Shown one piece after another: positions 15,103 to 25,500 of a stretch of 38,334 nucleotides of DNA (positions are counted from its first letter, which is position 1; each line of letters opens with the position of its first letter). The stretch comes from Opitutaceae bacterium (GTDB taxonomy: Bacteria; Verrucomicrobiota; Verrucomicrobiia; Opitutales; Opitutaceae): positions 1 through 38,334 of the forward strand of contig JAIXVP010000137.1 of assembly GCA_027482905.1 (NCBI GenBank), given 5' to 3'. A program made the translations under genes and the position numbers. The notes beneath the pieces were generated by a model that searched no databases, was not told where the DNA came from, and worked only from the letters and a program-made list of their open reading frames with translations.

Positions 15103-17551
15103 CCGCAGGCACGGTCTCGGCGGGGCGGAAGTCCATGAGGCGCTTCACGCGGTCGACCTTGGCGACGTGCACGGGAAGGCGGGCGCCGACCGCGTAGCGT
15201 TTTTTGGTCTTCGCGCCGACCAGCGCGCCGCCGTCGCCGGTGATCGTGTAGTAGTCGTCGCGCAGCAGCGAGGCGGGCACGAAACCGAAGGTCATGGACT
15301 CGGTCAGCTCGATGAAAAAGCCGTTCGGCCGCGCGTCGGTGATCACGGCCTCGAAGGTCGTCGGGGTTTTCTTGAGCAGTTCGCGCTCGAAGAACTCGAG
15401 CAGCTTGATCTTCACGCTCTCGCGCTCGGCCTCGGCGGAGTTGATCTCGGTCAGGCTGAGGTGCTCGCCCATCTCCTCGGCGCGCGCGGCGGTGTAGGGC
15501 AGTTTTGCTTTCGGATTGGGCGCGTGCGGCGAGTCGGCGGCGGGGCGGTGGCGCTCGAAGGTGGCGTCGGTGTGGCCGACGACCAGCGAGCCCTGGCGGG
15601 TCCGGTAGGCCTCGAGCACGCGGTGGACGACGAGGTCGCTGTAGCGACGAATGGGAGACGTGAAGTGCGTGTAGTCGTTTTTGTTGAGGCCGAAATGCCC
15701 GTCGGGCGTGGAGCGGTAGGCGGCCTTGCGCAGGCTGCGCAGGAGCTGGGTGCGCAGGGTGTAGCCCTGCGGGTGGGTGGCGAGGACCTTGAGCAGGGCG
15801 ACGAGCTCCTTGCGGTCGGAGAGGTCGCCGACGCGAATGCCGTGGGTGGCGAGCTGTTGGCGGAGTTCGTTGAGCTTCTCCGGATCCGGGTCGTCGTGGA
15901 CGCGGTAGATGGACGGGAGTTTCTCGCGGCGGGTGAGGCGGGCGAGGGCCTCGTTGGCGGCGAGCATGAACTCCTCGATCAACTGGTGGCTCTCGTCGTG
16001 CTCGATGCGCTCCAGGCGGTCGGCGTAGCCCTCGGCGTCGACGAAGACCTTCGTCTCGGGCATGTCGAGGTCGAGCGAACCGGCGGCCATGCGTTCGCGG
16101 CGCAGGCGGGAGGCGAGTTTCCAGAGCTGGCGGATCCAGTCCTGGAGGGCGGTCAGTTCCGAATCCGCGAGCGAGGACAGGGCGCGGCCGGTCGAGCCGG
16201 TCTGGTGTTTCGGCGGCAGGGGCAGGGCGCGGATCTTCGCGAGGTCGTCGATGAACAACAACGAGTGGGCCTGTTTGTAGGTGAGGCGCTTGTAGCTGCG
16301 GATGACGGTGGCGGCGTAGGCGGTGTCCTTTTCGAGCAGGCGACCCTTGGCGTCGAAGTCGAGGAAGACGGCCTTGCAGAGGCGGTCCTGGGCCTCGACG
16401 AGCGAGCAGAGACCGTTGGACAACTTTTCCGGCAGCATGGGCACGACGGTGCCGACGAGGTAGGTCGAGTTGCCGCGCTTCAGGGCTTCGCGGTCCAGGG
16501 CGGTTCCGGTCTTCACGTAGGCGGAGACGTCCGCGATGTGGATGCCGACGCGCAGGCCGCCGTCGGGCAGGGGTTCGAGCGAGAGGGCGTCGTCGAAGTC
16601 TTTCGCATCGTCCGGGTCGATGGTGAAGACGGGGCTCTGCCGGTAGTCGAGGCGGCCGACGATCTGGGCGGGCTGGACGGTGTCAGCGAGGCCGGCGACC
16701 TCGCGTTCGACTTCGGCGGGGAAGGTCGGGTCGAGTTTGAATTTTCGGTAGACGCCGAGCAGTTCGGCGCGGGGTTCGAAGGTTTTGCCCAGCACCTCGG
16801 TGACGACGCCGCGCAGGGGTTTGCGGGGATCTTCCCAGGGTTCGAGGGTGGCGACGACCTTGTCATCGAGCTTCGGGGCGGGTTTGAGGCGGGTCAGCGA
16901 GGGGTCGGCGACGAAGACCTCGAGCGGGAAACGTGGATCGTCGGCGAGCACGACGTATTGGGAGCGGACCTTGGCGAGGCGGCCGACGATCTCCTCGCGG
17001 GCGCGTTTCACGATGCGGACCACGCGGCCGCGGGCCTCGTCGTTGCGGGCGTCGCCGGCGGCGAAGCGGCGGCCGCGCAGGGTGGCGTCCACCACCACCG
17101 CGACGGTGTCGCCGGGGAGGGCGTTGAGGGTGTCGCCGGGCCCGATCTGGATGTCGTCGGGACGGGGCGCGCCGGGTTCGGCGTCCTCGCCGAGGGAGGG
17201 GACAAACCAGGCTGAGCCGCCCTGGCGGAACTGGATGCGGCCGACGAGCTCGTCGTCGGCTTCGGGTTGGCGGGCGTCGGCGCGGCGGGGAGCGGCGTCG
17301 GATTCAGCATCCGAGCGGCGGGCGGGTTTTCCCCGGTGGGTGGGCGCGGGTTCGTGAGCCGGGGCGGGCAGGGCGTAGCGGTCGCCGTGGATCTGGGTCA
17401 CCTCGCCCTTGGAGAGCAGCAGGCGGAGTTCGTGCAGGAAGCGGGAGCGTTGCTTCGGCGGCAGTTTGAGGGCGCGGAAGAGCGCGGCGTCGTTGACCGG
17501 GCGGTAGCCGGGGGCGCGGAGGATTTCGAGCAGCGGGGCGCGGAAAGTCAT
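15074..17551 (-). CDS. rnr: Ribonuclease R
   Basis: RNase R is a processive 3'-to-5' exoribonuclease that can digest structured RNA. The 825-residue protein shows the full layout: an N-terminal winged-helix region (residues ~5-65, PLLEILRAPGYRPVNDAALF), a charged linker (65-100) with clustered Arg and Asp, two cold-shock domains, the RNB catalytic domain from ~290 to 630 with DPDDAKDFDDALSL carrying the four metal-binding aspartates (~310-323), HFTSPIRRYSDLVVHR near 550-600, and an S1 domain (AVITDARPNGFFIELTES, ~730-800). The usual long Lys-rich C-terminal tail is missing. ATG 17551 starts the winged helix; an ATG at 17809 would add 86 residues without support. The end overlaps tatD convergently by 29 bp. 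Confidence 0.96.
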   Translation of the reverse strand: MTFRAPLLEILRAPGYRPVNDAALFRALKLPPKQRSRFLHELRLLLSKGEVTQIHGDRYALPAPAHEPAPTHRGKPARRSDAESDAAPRRADARQPEADDELVGRIQFRQGGSAWFVPSLGEDAEPGAPRPDDIQIGPGDTLNALPGDTVAVVVDATLRGRRFAAGDARNDEARGRVVRIVKRAREEIVGRLAKVRSQYVVLADDPRFPLEVFVADPSLTRLKPAPKLDDKVVATLEPWEDPRKPLRGVVTEVLGKTFEPRAELLGVYRKFKLDPTFPAEVEREVAGLADTVQPAQIVGRLDYRQSPVFTIDPDDAKDFDDALSLEPLPDGGLRVGIHIADVSAYVKTGTALDREALKRGNSTYLVGTVVPMLPEKLSNGLCSLVEAQDRLCKAVFLDFDAKGRLLEKDTAYAATVIRSYKRLTYKQAHSLLFIDDLAKIRALPLPPKHQTGSTGRALSSLADSELTALQDWIRQLWKLASRLRRERMAAGSLDLDMPETKVFVDAEGYADRLERIEHDESHQLIEEFMLAANEALARLTRREKLPSIYRVHDDPDPEKLNELRQQLATHGIRVGDLSDRKELVALLKVLATHPQGYTLRTQLLRSLRKAAYRSTPDGHFGLNKNDYTHFTSPIRRYSDLVVHRVLEAYRTRQGSLVVGHTDATFERHRPAADSPHAPNPKAKLPYTAARAEEMGEHLSLTEINSAEAERESVKIKLLEFFERELLKKTPTTFEAVITDARPNGFFIELTESMTFGFVPASLLRDDYYTITGDGGALVGAKTKKRYAVGARLPVHVAKVDRVKRLMDFRPAETVPAVKSQKTPAR

Positions 17552-17865
17552 GGTGGAGAGGGCGCGGTGGCGGATCGTCGCGCCCCGGGACGGCGGCGGC
17601 GAACGTTTTGCAAAACGGTGCGCAGGGGGCGCGGCCCCGACAAGTCCTATCGCGGCCGGGTCGACGCCGGGCGTCGCGGGTGAGGGATCCATGGTCTGCA
17701 TCGCAGCGCCGCCGGCGCAAAGGCGACGATTCCGGAAATGACCGGGTATTCTTCGATCCCACCTCAAGTCCGTCGGCTTGGAGTCGATGGCGTGGGGTAT
17801 TCCCCGCATTCATGGCCCCATCTCCTTTTCGATCCACTCGCGGCCTTGAATCGCTCTCGCCGGCT

Positions 17866-18735
17866 ATGGCTCCCGGCGCGAGGTGTGGATGCGGAGCGAT
17901 ACCTTCGGCGTTCGTCGCGTTTGCCTCCGCGTGGGCGTTTATCCTCTCTGGCCCGTCGGCCGTCGCGTTTCCGCCCGCGCCGCACTATTCGATCTACGGC
18001 GACGTGCGGGACGAGTTTGGCTATCTGATTCCGGCGGGCGGCGGCACGGTGGTGTTTTACTTCGGTGGCCGGGAGGTCGCGCGCTACCCGCTCACCGGGG
18101 CTACCGGGACGGACTACACCTATCAAATCCGCATGCGGCTCGACATGAACCGCGGCGGCACCGCCGCCTACTCCTCCGCCGCCGTGAGCGCGGGCGCGGT
18201 CTACACTCTCGCGGTGGATATCGGGGGTGTGCTCTATTACCCCATCGAGGTCAAAACCCCGCCCACCGTCGGCAATCCCGCCGGGCGCCGGCGACTGGAT
18301 CTGACCTTGGGCGGCGACGCCGACCTCGACGGATTGCCCGATGCTTGGGAGGAGTTGCAACTTTACCTCGCCGGACTGCCCACCGCCGACCTCGCGCGGG
18401 TCGCGCCGACCGGGGATCTCGACGGTGACGGCGTGAACAACCTCACCGAATACATCGCCGGCACCTACGCCGCCGACGCGACGGAGACGTTCTATCTCAA
18501 GATCATCCAAGCGACCGAGACGCGGTCGGATTTCCAGTTCTTCAGCATCACCAGCAAGACCTATCAGCTCGAGAAAAGCGTCGATCTCCAGACGTGGTCG
18601 CCGGCCGAATTCACCGTCGGCGCGGCGACGGTCGCCGCGTCCGCCTACACCGCCACCGGGGTGGGCGTCGTCGCCGGCTCGATCCCGCGTGACGCCGCCG
18701 AGGCGAAAACCTTCTACCGCCTCAAAGTCCGATGA
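17866..18735 (+). CDS. Exported protein with TSP3/EF-hand-like loops, first gene of the surface operon
   Basis: A 289-residue exported protein. ATG 17866 precedes a plausible signal peptide (MAPGARCGCGAIPSAFVAF followed by ASAWAFILSGPSAVAF); ATG 17812 is an in-frame alternative adding 18 residues. Residues ~40-130 form an unidentified beta domain (YSIYGDVRDEFGYLIPAGGG). Residues ~145-200 carry calcium-binding-like Asp loops, GDADLDGLPDAWEE and TGDLDGDGVNNLTEYIAG, typical of TSP3/dockerin-like repeats. The C-terminus holds the 'Y.L..S.DL..W' unit (TYQLEKSVDLQTW) and ends in AKTFYRLKVR, a common ending in verrucomicrobial surface proteins. Its TGA overlaps the ATG of the next gene (ATGA). Divergent rnr lies upstream; the operon promoter should be in 17552-17865, but I cannot point to a convincing one. 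Function unknown. Confidence 0.82.
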   Translation: MAPGARCGCGAIPSAFVAFASAWAFILSGPSAVAFPPAPHYSIYGDVRDEFGYLIPAGGGTVVFYFGGREVARYPLTGATGTDYTYQIRMRLDMNRGGTAAYSSAAVSAGAVYTLAVDIGGVLYYPIEVKTPPTVGNPAGRRRLDLTLGGDADLDGLPDAWEELQLYLAGLPTADLARVAPTGDLDGDGVNNLTEYIAGTYAADATETFYLKIIQATETRSDFQFFSITSKTYQLEKSVDLQTWSPAEFTVGAATVAASAYTATGVGVVAGSIPRDAAEAKTFYRLKVR

Positions 18736-20495
18736 AACGCCTTCTCCTGTTGTTCCTCTTCGCGCTCGCGGCGTCTTCCTCGCTGCACGCCCAGTGGTTT
18801 TCCAAGACCTATCCGCTTGCGGCGGGCTGGAACGCCATCTGGCTCGCCGGCGACGCGTCCCACACCACGGTCGCGGAGATTTTTTCCGCCAACGCGAACG
18901 TCACCGAGGTGTGGCGCTGGAACCCGAATCCCGACCAGGTGCAGTTCTCCACCAGCCCCTCCACGCCGACCACCAACAGCGAGGAATGGACGGTCTGGAA
19001 ACGCGACGACCCCACCGAACAGGTCTTGCAGCGTATGGTCGCGAACTCGGCCTATCTGATCAACAACGCCGGCGTTTCCGCGACGAACATCACCATCAAG
19101 CAGCAGGCCCGTGCGCCCGCGAACACGTGGCTGATCTCGGGGGCGAACTTCATGGGATTCCCCGCCGCCGGCACCGGCGCGAACTGGCCGGTCTTGAGCA
19201 GCTATTTCGCCAGCTTCATCAACGGCGGCTCCACCGGTCTGCCCACCGGCACCAAGGTCTATAAATATGTCGGCGGCCCCTTGGGCGCGGGCAACCCGCT
19301 CCAGGTCGTCACCACCACCGAGCGCCTCGATCCGGACAAGGCCTACTGGTTCAACCTCGCCACGGTGAGCAACTTTTCGGGCGCCCTCGCCTACGAGACG
19401 CCCGGCTCGGGCGGACTGCTTTTCGGCCGCACCCTCACCAGCCTGACCGTGGGCGTGACCAACCGGTCCACCAGCAGCCTGACGCTCACCGTCTCGCTCG
19501 ACTCGTCCGAAGCCGCCCCCGCCGGCCAGCCCGCGATCTTCGGGGCCGTGCCTCTGACCAAGCGCGTTTTCAACGGCGCGACCAACGCCTACGACGAGAC
19601 GCCGGTGCCCGCCACCGGCGCCGCGCCCGCCTACACCGTTTCCATCCCGGCCGGCGGTCGTGCGAACCTGGATTTCGGCGTCAACCGCGCGTCGCTGTCG
19701 ACCAATTCGGCCAGTTATTACGCCTCGATATTGCGCCTGCGCGATTCCGCCGGCCTCACCGACGTCCGCGTGCCGGTGAGCGTCCAGCCCGCGACCCCGG
19801 CCGGATTGTGGATCGCGCAAGTCGACGTGTCGCGCGTGACCAGCACCAACCCGGACGCGGGAGGGACGAGCGGCTCCGCGACCGCGTCAAATCCCATTCC
19901 CCCGACCAGCCCCCAAGGCGACTCGACCACCCGCGTGTTCCCGATCCGGGCCCTGCTGCACATGGACGCCAACGGCACCGCCCGCCTGCTCCGTCAGGTT
20001 TATGTCGGGCGGCTCGTGACGGCCGGCAACCCCCTCGGCCTGACCATCGCCGAATCTCGCATCTTGGGCGCAGGCGCCTCGGACGTAAGACCCACCCGCT
20101 ATTACGATCCGATGCTGCCGGCCGGCTCGTCGACCGTCACGGGCGCCGGTTCCTTCGCGGCCGGGGCTTCCGCCGTCTGGACCATCACCCACGCCTACAA
20201 CGATCCGGTCAACCCCTTCGTCCACGCGTATCACCCCGATCACGACAATCTCGACGCCCGTTTCCAGCCCCTCGGCGCCGGCAAGGAGAGCTACACCGTG
20301 ACGCGGGTGTGCACGTTCGCCTTCACCTCCGCCCCGCCGGACGGCTCCACGGTATCCGGCTGGGGCGCCACCGTGCTCGGAGGGAACTATTCCGAGACGC
20401 TCACCGGTTTGAACAAGGTTCCGCTCTCCGTCTCCGGCACCTTCGCCATGCGCCGCATCTCCGAGATCGCCGACCTCGACCTGACCACGCCCTGA
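18732..20495 (+). CDS. Exported 587-residue protein of unknown function
   Basis: Starts at ATG 18732, overlapping the previous stop by four bases. The signal peptide is MKRLLLLFLFALAASSSLHA. The mature N-terminus (YPLAAGWNAIWLAGDASHTT) resembles the 'L..GWN.I.LP' opening often seen on exported proteins of this phylum. The middle is beta-rich with many Thr/Ser/Gly, as in the repeated VGVTNRSTSSLTLTVSLD type of strand. The C-terminal ~100 residues form a distinct unit with HAYHPDHDNLDARFQPLGAG near residue 497, GGNYSETLTGLNKVPLSVSG, and TFAMRRISEIADLDL at the end. No enzyme motif is seen. The operon position before the fibre and giant proteins suggests a structural or assembly part of one surface complex. 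Confidence is high for the gene, low for any role. Confidence 0.85.
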   Translation: MKRLLLLFLFALAASSSLHAQWFSKTYPLAAGWNAIWLAGDASHTTVAEIFSANANVTEVWRWNPNPDQVQFSTSPSTPTTNSEEWTVWKRDDPTEQVLQRMVANSAYLINNAGVSATNITIKQQARAPANTWLISGANFMGFPAAGTGANWPVLSSYFASFINGGSTGLPTGTKVYKYVGGPLGAGNPLQVVTTTERLDPDKAYWFNLATVSNFSGALAYETPGSGGLLFGRTLTSLTVGVTNRSTSSLTLTVSLDSSEAAPAGQPAIFGAVPLTKRVFNGATNAYDETPVPATGAAPAYTVSIPAGGRANLDFGVNRASLSTNSASYYASILRLRDSAGLTDVRVPVSVQPATPAGLWIAQVDVSRVTSTNPDAGGTSGSATASNPIPPTSPQGDSTTRVFPIRALLHMDANGTARLLRQVYVGRLVTAGNPLGLTIAESRILGAGASDVRPTRYYDPMLPAGSSTVTGAGSFAAGASAVWTITHAYNDPVNPFVHAYHPDHDNLDARFQPLGAGKESYTVTRVCTFAFTSAPPDGSTVSGWGATVLGGNYSETLTGLNKVPLSVSGTFAMRRISEIADLDLTTP

Positions 20496-20531
20496 CCACC
20501 CTCCGTTTCCCGATCCTTTCCTCGCCATCTT

Positions 20532-22562
20532 ATGAAATCGAAACTCCTCGCCGCCGTCCTCGCGCTGCTCGGCGCCGCCTCCGTCGCCGCTCAGACCGCC
20601 ACCGTGCCCTTTTACTTGAGCTACCAGGGTCGCGTCACCGACTCCGCCGGCAACCTCATCGGCGCCTCCACCCCGGCCAACCGGGCGGTCAAGTTCCAGC
20701 TCTACACCGTTTCGTCCGGCGGCACGCCGGTGTGGGCCGAGACGCAGACCGTCACCATCTCCGGCGGCGAGTTCAGCGTGTTGATCGGCAACGGCACCGG
20801 AATCTCCGGCCTGACCGGACCCAGTTCGCCCGCGCCGACCCCGTATAAAAAAATCCCCGACATCCTCAACGCCTCGACCAACGCCGCCGGGGTCAACTTC
20901 TACCTCGGCGTCACGGTGGATGACGGCAATTCCGCCACCACCGACGCCGAGATCTCCCCTCGCCAGCAGCTCGTCGCCGGAGCCTACGCCCTGCGCGCCA
21001 CCGTGGCCGAATCGGTCGCCTCCGGCGCCGTGACCACGGCCATGATCGCCGATTCCACCGTCACCACCGGCAAGCTCGCCGACGCCGGCGTCACCAGCGC
21101 CAAGATCGCCGACAACGGCGTCGCCACCGCCGACCTCGCCGCCGGCGCCGTGACCGCCGCCAAGATCGACGCGAACTCGGTGGGGCTCTGGAGCGTCAAC
21201 GGCGGCGGCGTCTACCGCGGTTCGGGCAACGTCGGCATCGGCATCAGCTCGCCCAACTCCCCGCTCCAGGTGATCGCCACGTCCAACAGCGCACCGGACG
21301 CCAACGCCATTTACGTCTACAACGGCACCAATTCCGCTGGGAACCATGCCACGGTCGCCTTGCGCACCGCCGGAGCTTCGGGCGGCAGCCCGTTCTACTC
21401 GATGGACGTGGCCGGCGTGAACGGCTGGGCCATGGGCTTGGACAACGCCGACGCTCAGAAGTTCAAGATCAGCAACGCTTGGAATTCTCTTTCGACCAAT
21501 CCCAAACTCACCATCACCACGGCAGGCAACGTCGGCATCGGGCAGACCAACCCCGGCTTCCCGCTCAGCTTCGCGGATGCATTGGGTGACAAGATCACGC
21601 TCTTTGGTCAGGGCACCTCGCATTACGGGTTCGGCATCCAAGGGGGGTTGTTGCAATTATACACGTCTGGCGTCGGTGAAGACATCGCCTTCGGCTACGG
21701 CTCCTCCTTCAACTTCACCGAACGCATGCGCGTGAAGGGCAACGGCTACGTTGGCATCGGCACGAGCAATCCCAGCCAGAAGCTCACGATCGACAATGGC
21801 TGGCTCAATATCAACAACAACGACGGCGCCTCGGCGGGAGTCATGGGCACGATGGCCGGGAGCGATTGGTGGCAAATCTACGGAACCGGCGGCAATGACG
21901 ACGGCAGGCTCGTCATTCAAACTTTCGACGGGGGTAATGAACCGATCCAGTTCTGGCAAACCGGGAACTATCGCGGCGGTTTCGCGAACGACGGCTATTT
22001 CGAGACCGGCGAGGCCATGTCGATTCGTATAAACGGTAATTACAACGGCGACCAATGCGACGCGTATTTGAGCACCGGCTCTGGTCGCGGTAGTTTTCAA
22101 GTCTCCGTATACAATACCACCCAGCGCAAGGGAACCTGGAGCACCATGTCGTTCGATGGGGACTCCAATATAGATTTTCCCTCCGACATCCGATTCAAAA
22201 AAGATATCGTCGACGCCGAGCCCATGCTCGAACGCCTGCTGCAGGTCCGGTTCCGCCGTTTTCATTGGAAGGAGTCGGAGGCCACCGCGCCTTTGTCTTT
22301 CGGTGTGATAGCCCAGGAGTTGGAGCCGATCTTCCCTCAACTTGTCAAGGAGCGGGAACTTCAGGGCGAGGCCGGCTTATCCAAGACCGTAGCCTACACC
22401 GAATTCGCCACCATCGCCAGCAAAGCGGTGCAGGAACTCGCCGCCCGGACCGACGATCAGGTGGACGCTTTGCGCGCCGCGCTCGTCACCAAGGACGCCC
22501 AAATCGCCTCCCTCGAAGCGCGTCTCGCCGCTTTGGAAAAGCTCCTCACCTCCGCGAAGTAA
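20532..22562 (+). CDS. Exported tail-fibre-like protein with S74 intramolecular chaperone domain
   Basis: A 676-residue protein with a clear signal peptide (MKSKLLAAVLALLGAASVAA). Residues ~25-150 form a beta domain (FYLSYQGRVTDSAGNLIGAS). Residues ~155-215 are imperfect repeats of the type TTAMIADSTVTTGKLADAGV, common in trimeric fibres. Then three GNVGIG-type units occur at ~232, ~332 and ~405 (VGIGISSPNSPLQV, VGIGQTNPGFPL, VGIGTSNPSQKLTI). The C-terminal ~125 residues are a peptidase S74 chaperone of endosialidase: SDIRFKKDI with Ser 551 and Lys 556 at the spacing of the known catalytic pair, FGVIAQELEPIFPQLV, and a final coiled coil (DAQIASLEARLAALEKLL). S74 domains trimerise a fibre, then cut themselves off. 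No phage structural gene is nearby, so I read it as a bacterial surface fibre, 24 bp before the giant gene. Confidence 0.92.
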   Translation: MKSKLLAAVLALLGAASVAAQTATVPFYLSYQGRVTDSAGNLIGASTPANRAVKFQLYTVSSGGTPVWAETQTVTISGGEFSVLIGNGTGISGLTGPSSPAPTPYKKIPDILNASTNAAGVNFYLGVTVDDGNSATTDAEISPRQQLVAGAYALRATVAESVASGAVTTAMIADSTVTTGKLADAGVTSAKIADNGVATADLAAGAVTAAKIDANSVGLWSVNGGGVYRGSGNVGIGISSPNSPLQVIATSNSAPDANAIYVYNGTNSAGNHATVALRTAGASGGSPFYSMDVAGVNGWAMGLDNADAQKFKISNAWNSLSTNPKLTITTAGNVGIGQTNPGFPLSFADALGDKITLFGQGTSHYGFGIQGGLLQLYTSGVGEDIAFGYGSSFNFTERMRVKGNGYVGIGTSNPSQKLTIDNGWLNINNNDGASAGVMGTMAGSDWWQIYGTGGNDDGRLVIQTFDGGNEPIQFWQTGNYRGGFANDGYFETGEAMSIRINGNYNGDQCDAYLSTGSGRGSFQVSVYNTTQRKGTWSTMSFDGDSNIDFPSDIRFKKDIVDAEPMLERLLQVRFRRFHWKESEATAPLSFGVIAQELEPIFPQLVKERELQGEAGLSKTVAYTEFATIASKAVQELAARTDDQVDALRAALVTKDAQIASLEARLAALEKLLTSAK

Positions 22563-22586
22563 CGGGTTCCGGAACACACACTTCCC

Positions 22587-25500
22587 ATGGAACGGATTCT
22601 CCATTTACCGGGGCGGGGCCTGCTTCGGTCGCGGCTGTTCGCCGTGCTGTTCCTGGTCTTCGCCGGCCTGCCTGCCTTGTTGGCCCAATATGAAGTCAAG
22701 AGCGGGGCCAACAACCGGCTGAGCACCGTCCCCAATCACATAACTCCCGTTGGTCCGAACCTTGCGCCCACCGGCGACCCGACCATCACGCCGCAATTCG
22801 CCAATGTGGTCGAGACGTCGGCCGCGTCCGGACCCGTCGCGGGTGGTTACCCGGCCAGCGCGTCCTCGGGCATCAGGCTCACGCGCTCCAGCACCGGCAC
22901 CACCTTCGCCTCCGGCGTGCCGCGCTATTTCTATGGCGACCGCATCACGCCTCCGACCTCGATACTGAACTCGGGTGGGACGCCCAAGGATACCAGCGCG
23001 GCCGGTTTTTGGCGCGCCGAGCCGGTGCGTGCCGGCGAAGTTTTGCCTTCGCCCGCCAACGACTACCGCACCGGCGAGGCCTCCGCCATAGCCCCGCTGG
23101 TCGCCCCGACCCTTCCGTCGTATTACTACAGTCCCCACGCCCGGCAGGTATTCGCCAGCACCCCCGGCACCGTCGAGATCACCTGGCGTTCCAGCGTGCC
23201 CGACCCGACCTCCGGAAACTACATTTACTACAAGGAACGCTTCTCGGTTTCCTCCGCCACCACCAGTCCGGTGCGTAATCTGTATTGGACCGAGCGCAGC
23301 TTCAATGGTCCGCAGGTGGTCATCCCATCGGGTGTCATCGAGACGCTCAACCCGGTCTTCAGCAACGTCTTTCCCCAGACGGTCGCCACCGAATACGTCG
23401 TGGCCGGCGCGCCCGTGCCCGATCCCGAATCGGCCGAATTGCGCACGGTGTGGTTCGATACCACGGGCGGCACCCGCCGCCTGCACGCCTACAACACCAC
23501 CGGCCGCCTCCTGGTGGAATACCTCGGCGCCCTGCGTGACGACGGCACGCACGAGTTTCTCGGCATGGATATCCTCAGTGTTCAGCAGACGCTTCGCCCC
23601 AGCACCGCCACCATCGAGCTGGGCTCGCGGTTGCGCGCCTTCGACGGTGACTCCTTCGACTCCGACGAGACCCTGGTCGCCTCGCCCGTCACGTCCTCGA
23701 CCAGCTCCGTCAATTATTACAGCTCGAATCCCCTGTCCGACGGATCCCTGGCATACTACGCGGAAAGGGAGAACGATATCGAGGACCGCGAGATTTTTTA
23801 TTGGCTCTCGCCCGAGACCATCGCGATCCCTGCCGCCGGCGCGACCTCCACCCTGAATACCCTGATCAACTGGCCGGTTTATCTGAACAAATACCTTCAG
23901 GTCTGGCCCGCGGATATCACCCATTTCGCCCACTATACGGTCGGTTCCACCGGCAGCAGCGCCGACACCGGCACCGGGCTGGCCTTCCTCGGCGGCAACA
24001 TTCCCCAGATCATCTACCAGGATTCGACCCACGGCGACGCCCTGATGGACACGAACACCCAACGGCTTCTGGTTAACTTCAACGGCGAAGTCGATCAGCT
24101 CAACCGTTCCCTGCTCAAGTTCACCGGCAGTAATGGCGGCGTGTGGTATGTGCCCATCATGACCCAGGCCGATGGCCGCTCCGGTTATCAAGAAGGCGAC
24201 GGCACGGCCGGTGTCACCGGCACCGCCTACGTCGGCGAACGGATCAACCCGCCTTCATCCGTCAACACCCTCGCCGGCTATGTCGCCGCCGGCACATACT
24301 ACTCGCCAAACGCCTATGTGGATCCCTTCGCCAACGGCGTGGCGGAGTCCGAGCAAGGCGCGATCATTCCGGTCAACGCCCTGCCGGGCGGCGCCTCCAG
24401 CCTGACCATCTGGTGGTTTAAAAAATACCCCGCCCCCTCCTCGGAATTCACCGACCTGTATCTGCCTTCAAAAATCGGCCGCTACACGCTGGCCTATCGC
24501 GATCCCGCTTCCACGCCGGACGTGGTGATGGCCTCGAACCAGGGCACGGGCGCCTTGGCTTCCTACCTTTCGGCCGGAACGATATACAATCAACCCGACC
24601 CCGCCAAACCGGGCTATAATCCAAACGAGGAGCACGCGCTGATGCTGGGCGGCCGGGGTTACGCCCTGCGCGACGATTTGAACATCGTCGCCGGCAACGC
24701 CTCCAGCAGCCCCGCCTATACCTCGCTTCCTCGCATTCTGATTCAATACACCGACCCCTCGGACAATCGCCCCGCGATCTCCGTCTACGAGGTCTTGCGC
24801 GAAGATGCGACCCATCGCTTTGACTACGCCGTCACCGCCGGCACGATGCTTAACCAGCTTTCGCCGCAGCCCCTGCCTCTTTTGCCCCTGCCGGTCGATC
24901 CCTCCACGGGCATGGTGCGTAATCTGGAGGTCGATCCGGGCGCCAGTTACCATGATATAGCGCCTTCTTCAGGAACCCCGGCGCTTTATACGGTGTTCAC
25001 CTTCAAGGATCGGAAAGGTTACGACTGGGTCTATCGCGGTCCGCACGACGACGCCGCGCTCGCCGGCCTGCCCGCCTACGCGCCGCTGGCCAACAGCGAG
25101 TTCACCACCGCCGGGGACCGCGGCTACTGGACCCAGCAAAACAGCGCCGGCACCGGCACGGTCTCGGTCGCCAACGGGCTTTTAAGCAGCTCCGCTATCG
25201 GCAATGGCGACGCCTGGGTCAACGGCGGCTCGTTAGCCTTCTCCGGCACCGGCGTCCCGGTCGTTCAAATACGCATGCGGGCTGATATCAATGGCACCGT
25301 CCAACTATTCTGGAGCATCCAGGAGGATGCCGTCTATCGGGTCATCAACGCGAATTATACGGGTGCGGGCGCCTGGCAAACCCTCTCCTTTACCCTTTCC
25401 GGAAATCCGGGCTGGACGGGCAAGACTATCACCTCTCTTCGCCTCGATCCGGTCACCGCGGCCGGGGTGAAATTCGACATAGACTGGATCCGCGCCTCCA

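Noticed and set aside
15074-17809. RNase R starting at 17809 with 86 extra residues
   Set aside because: The added part has no family resemblance, while ATG 17551 starts directly at the winged-helix domain.
20532-22562. Prophage tail region
   Set aside because: The S74 fibre is the only phage-like gene; there are no capsid, baseplate, terminase or integrase genes, and the protein has a Sec signal peptide.
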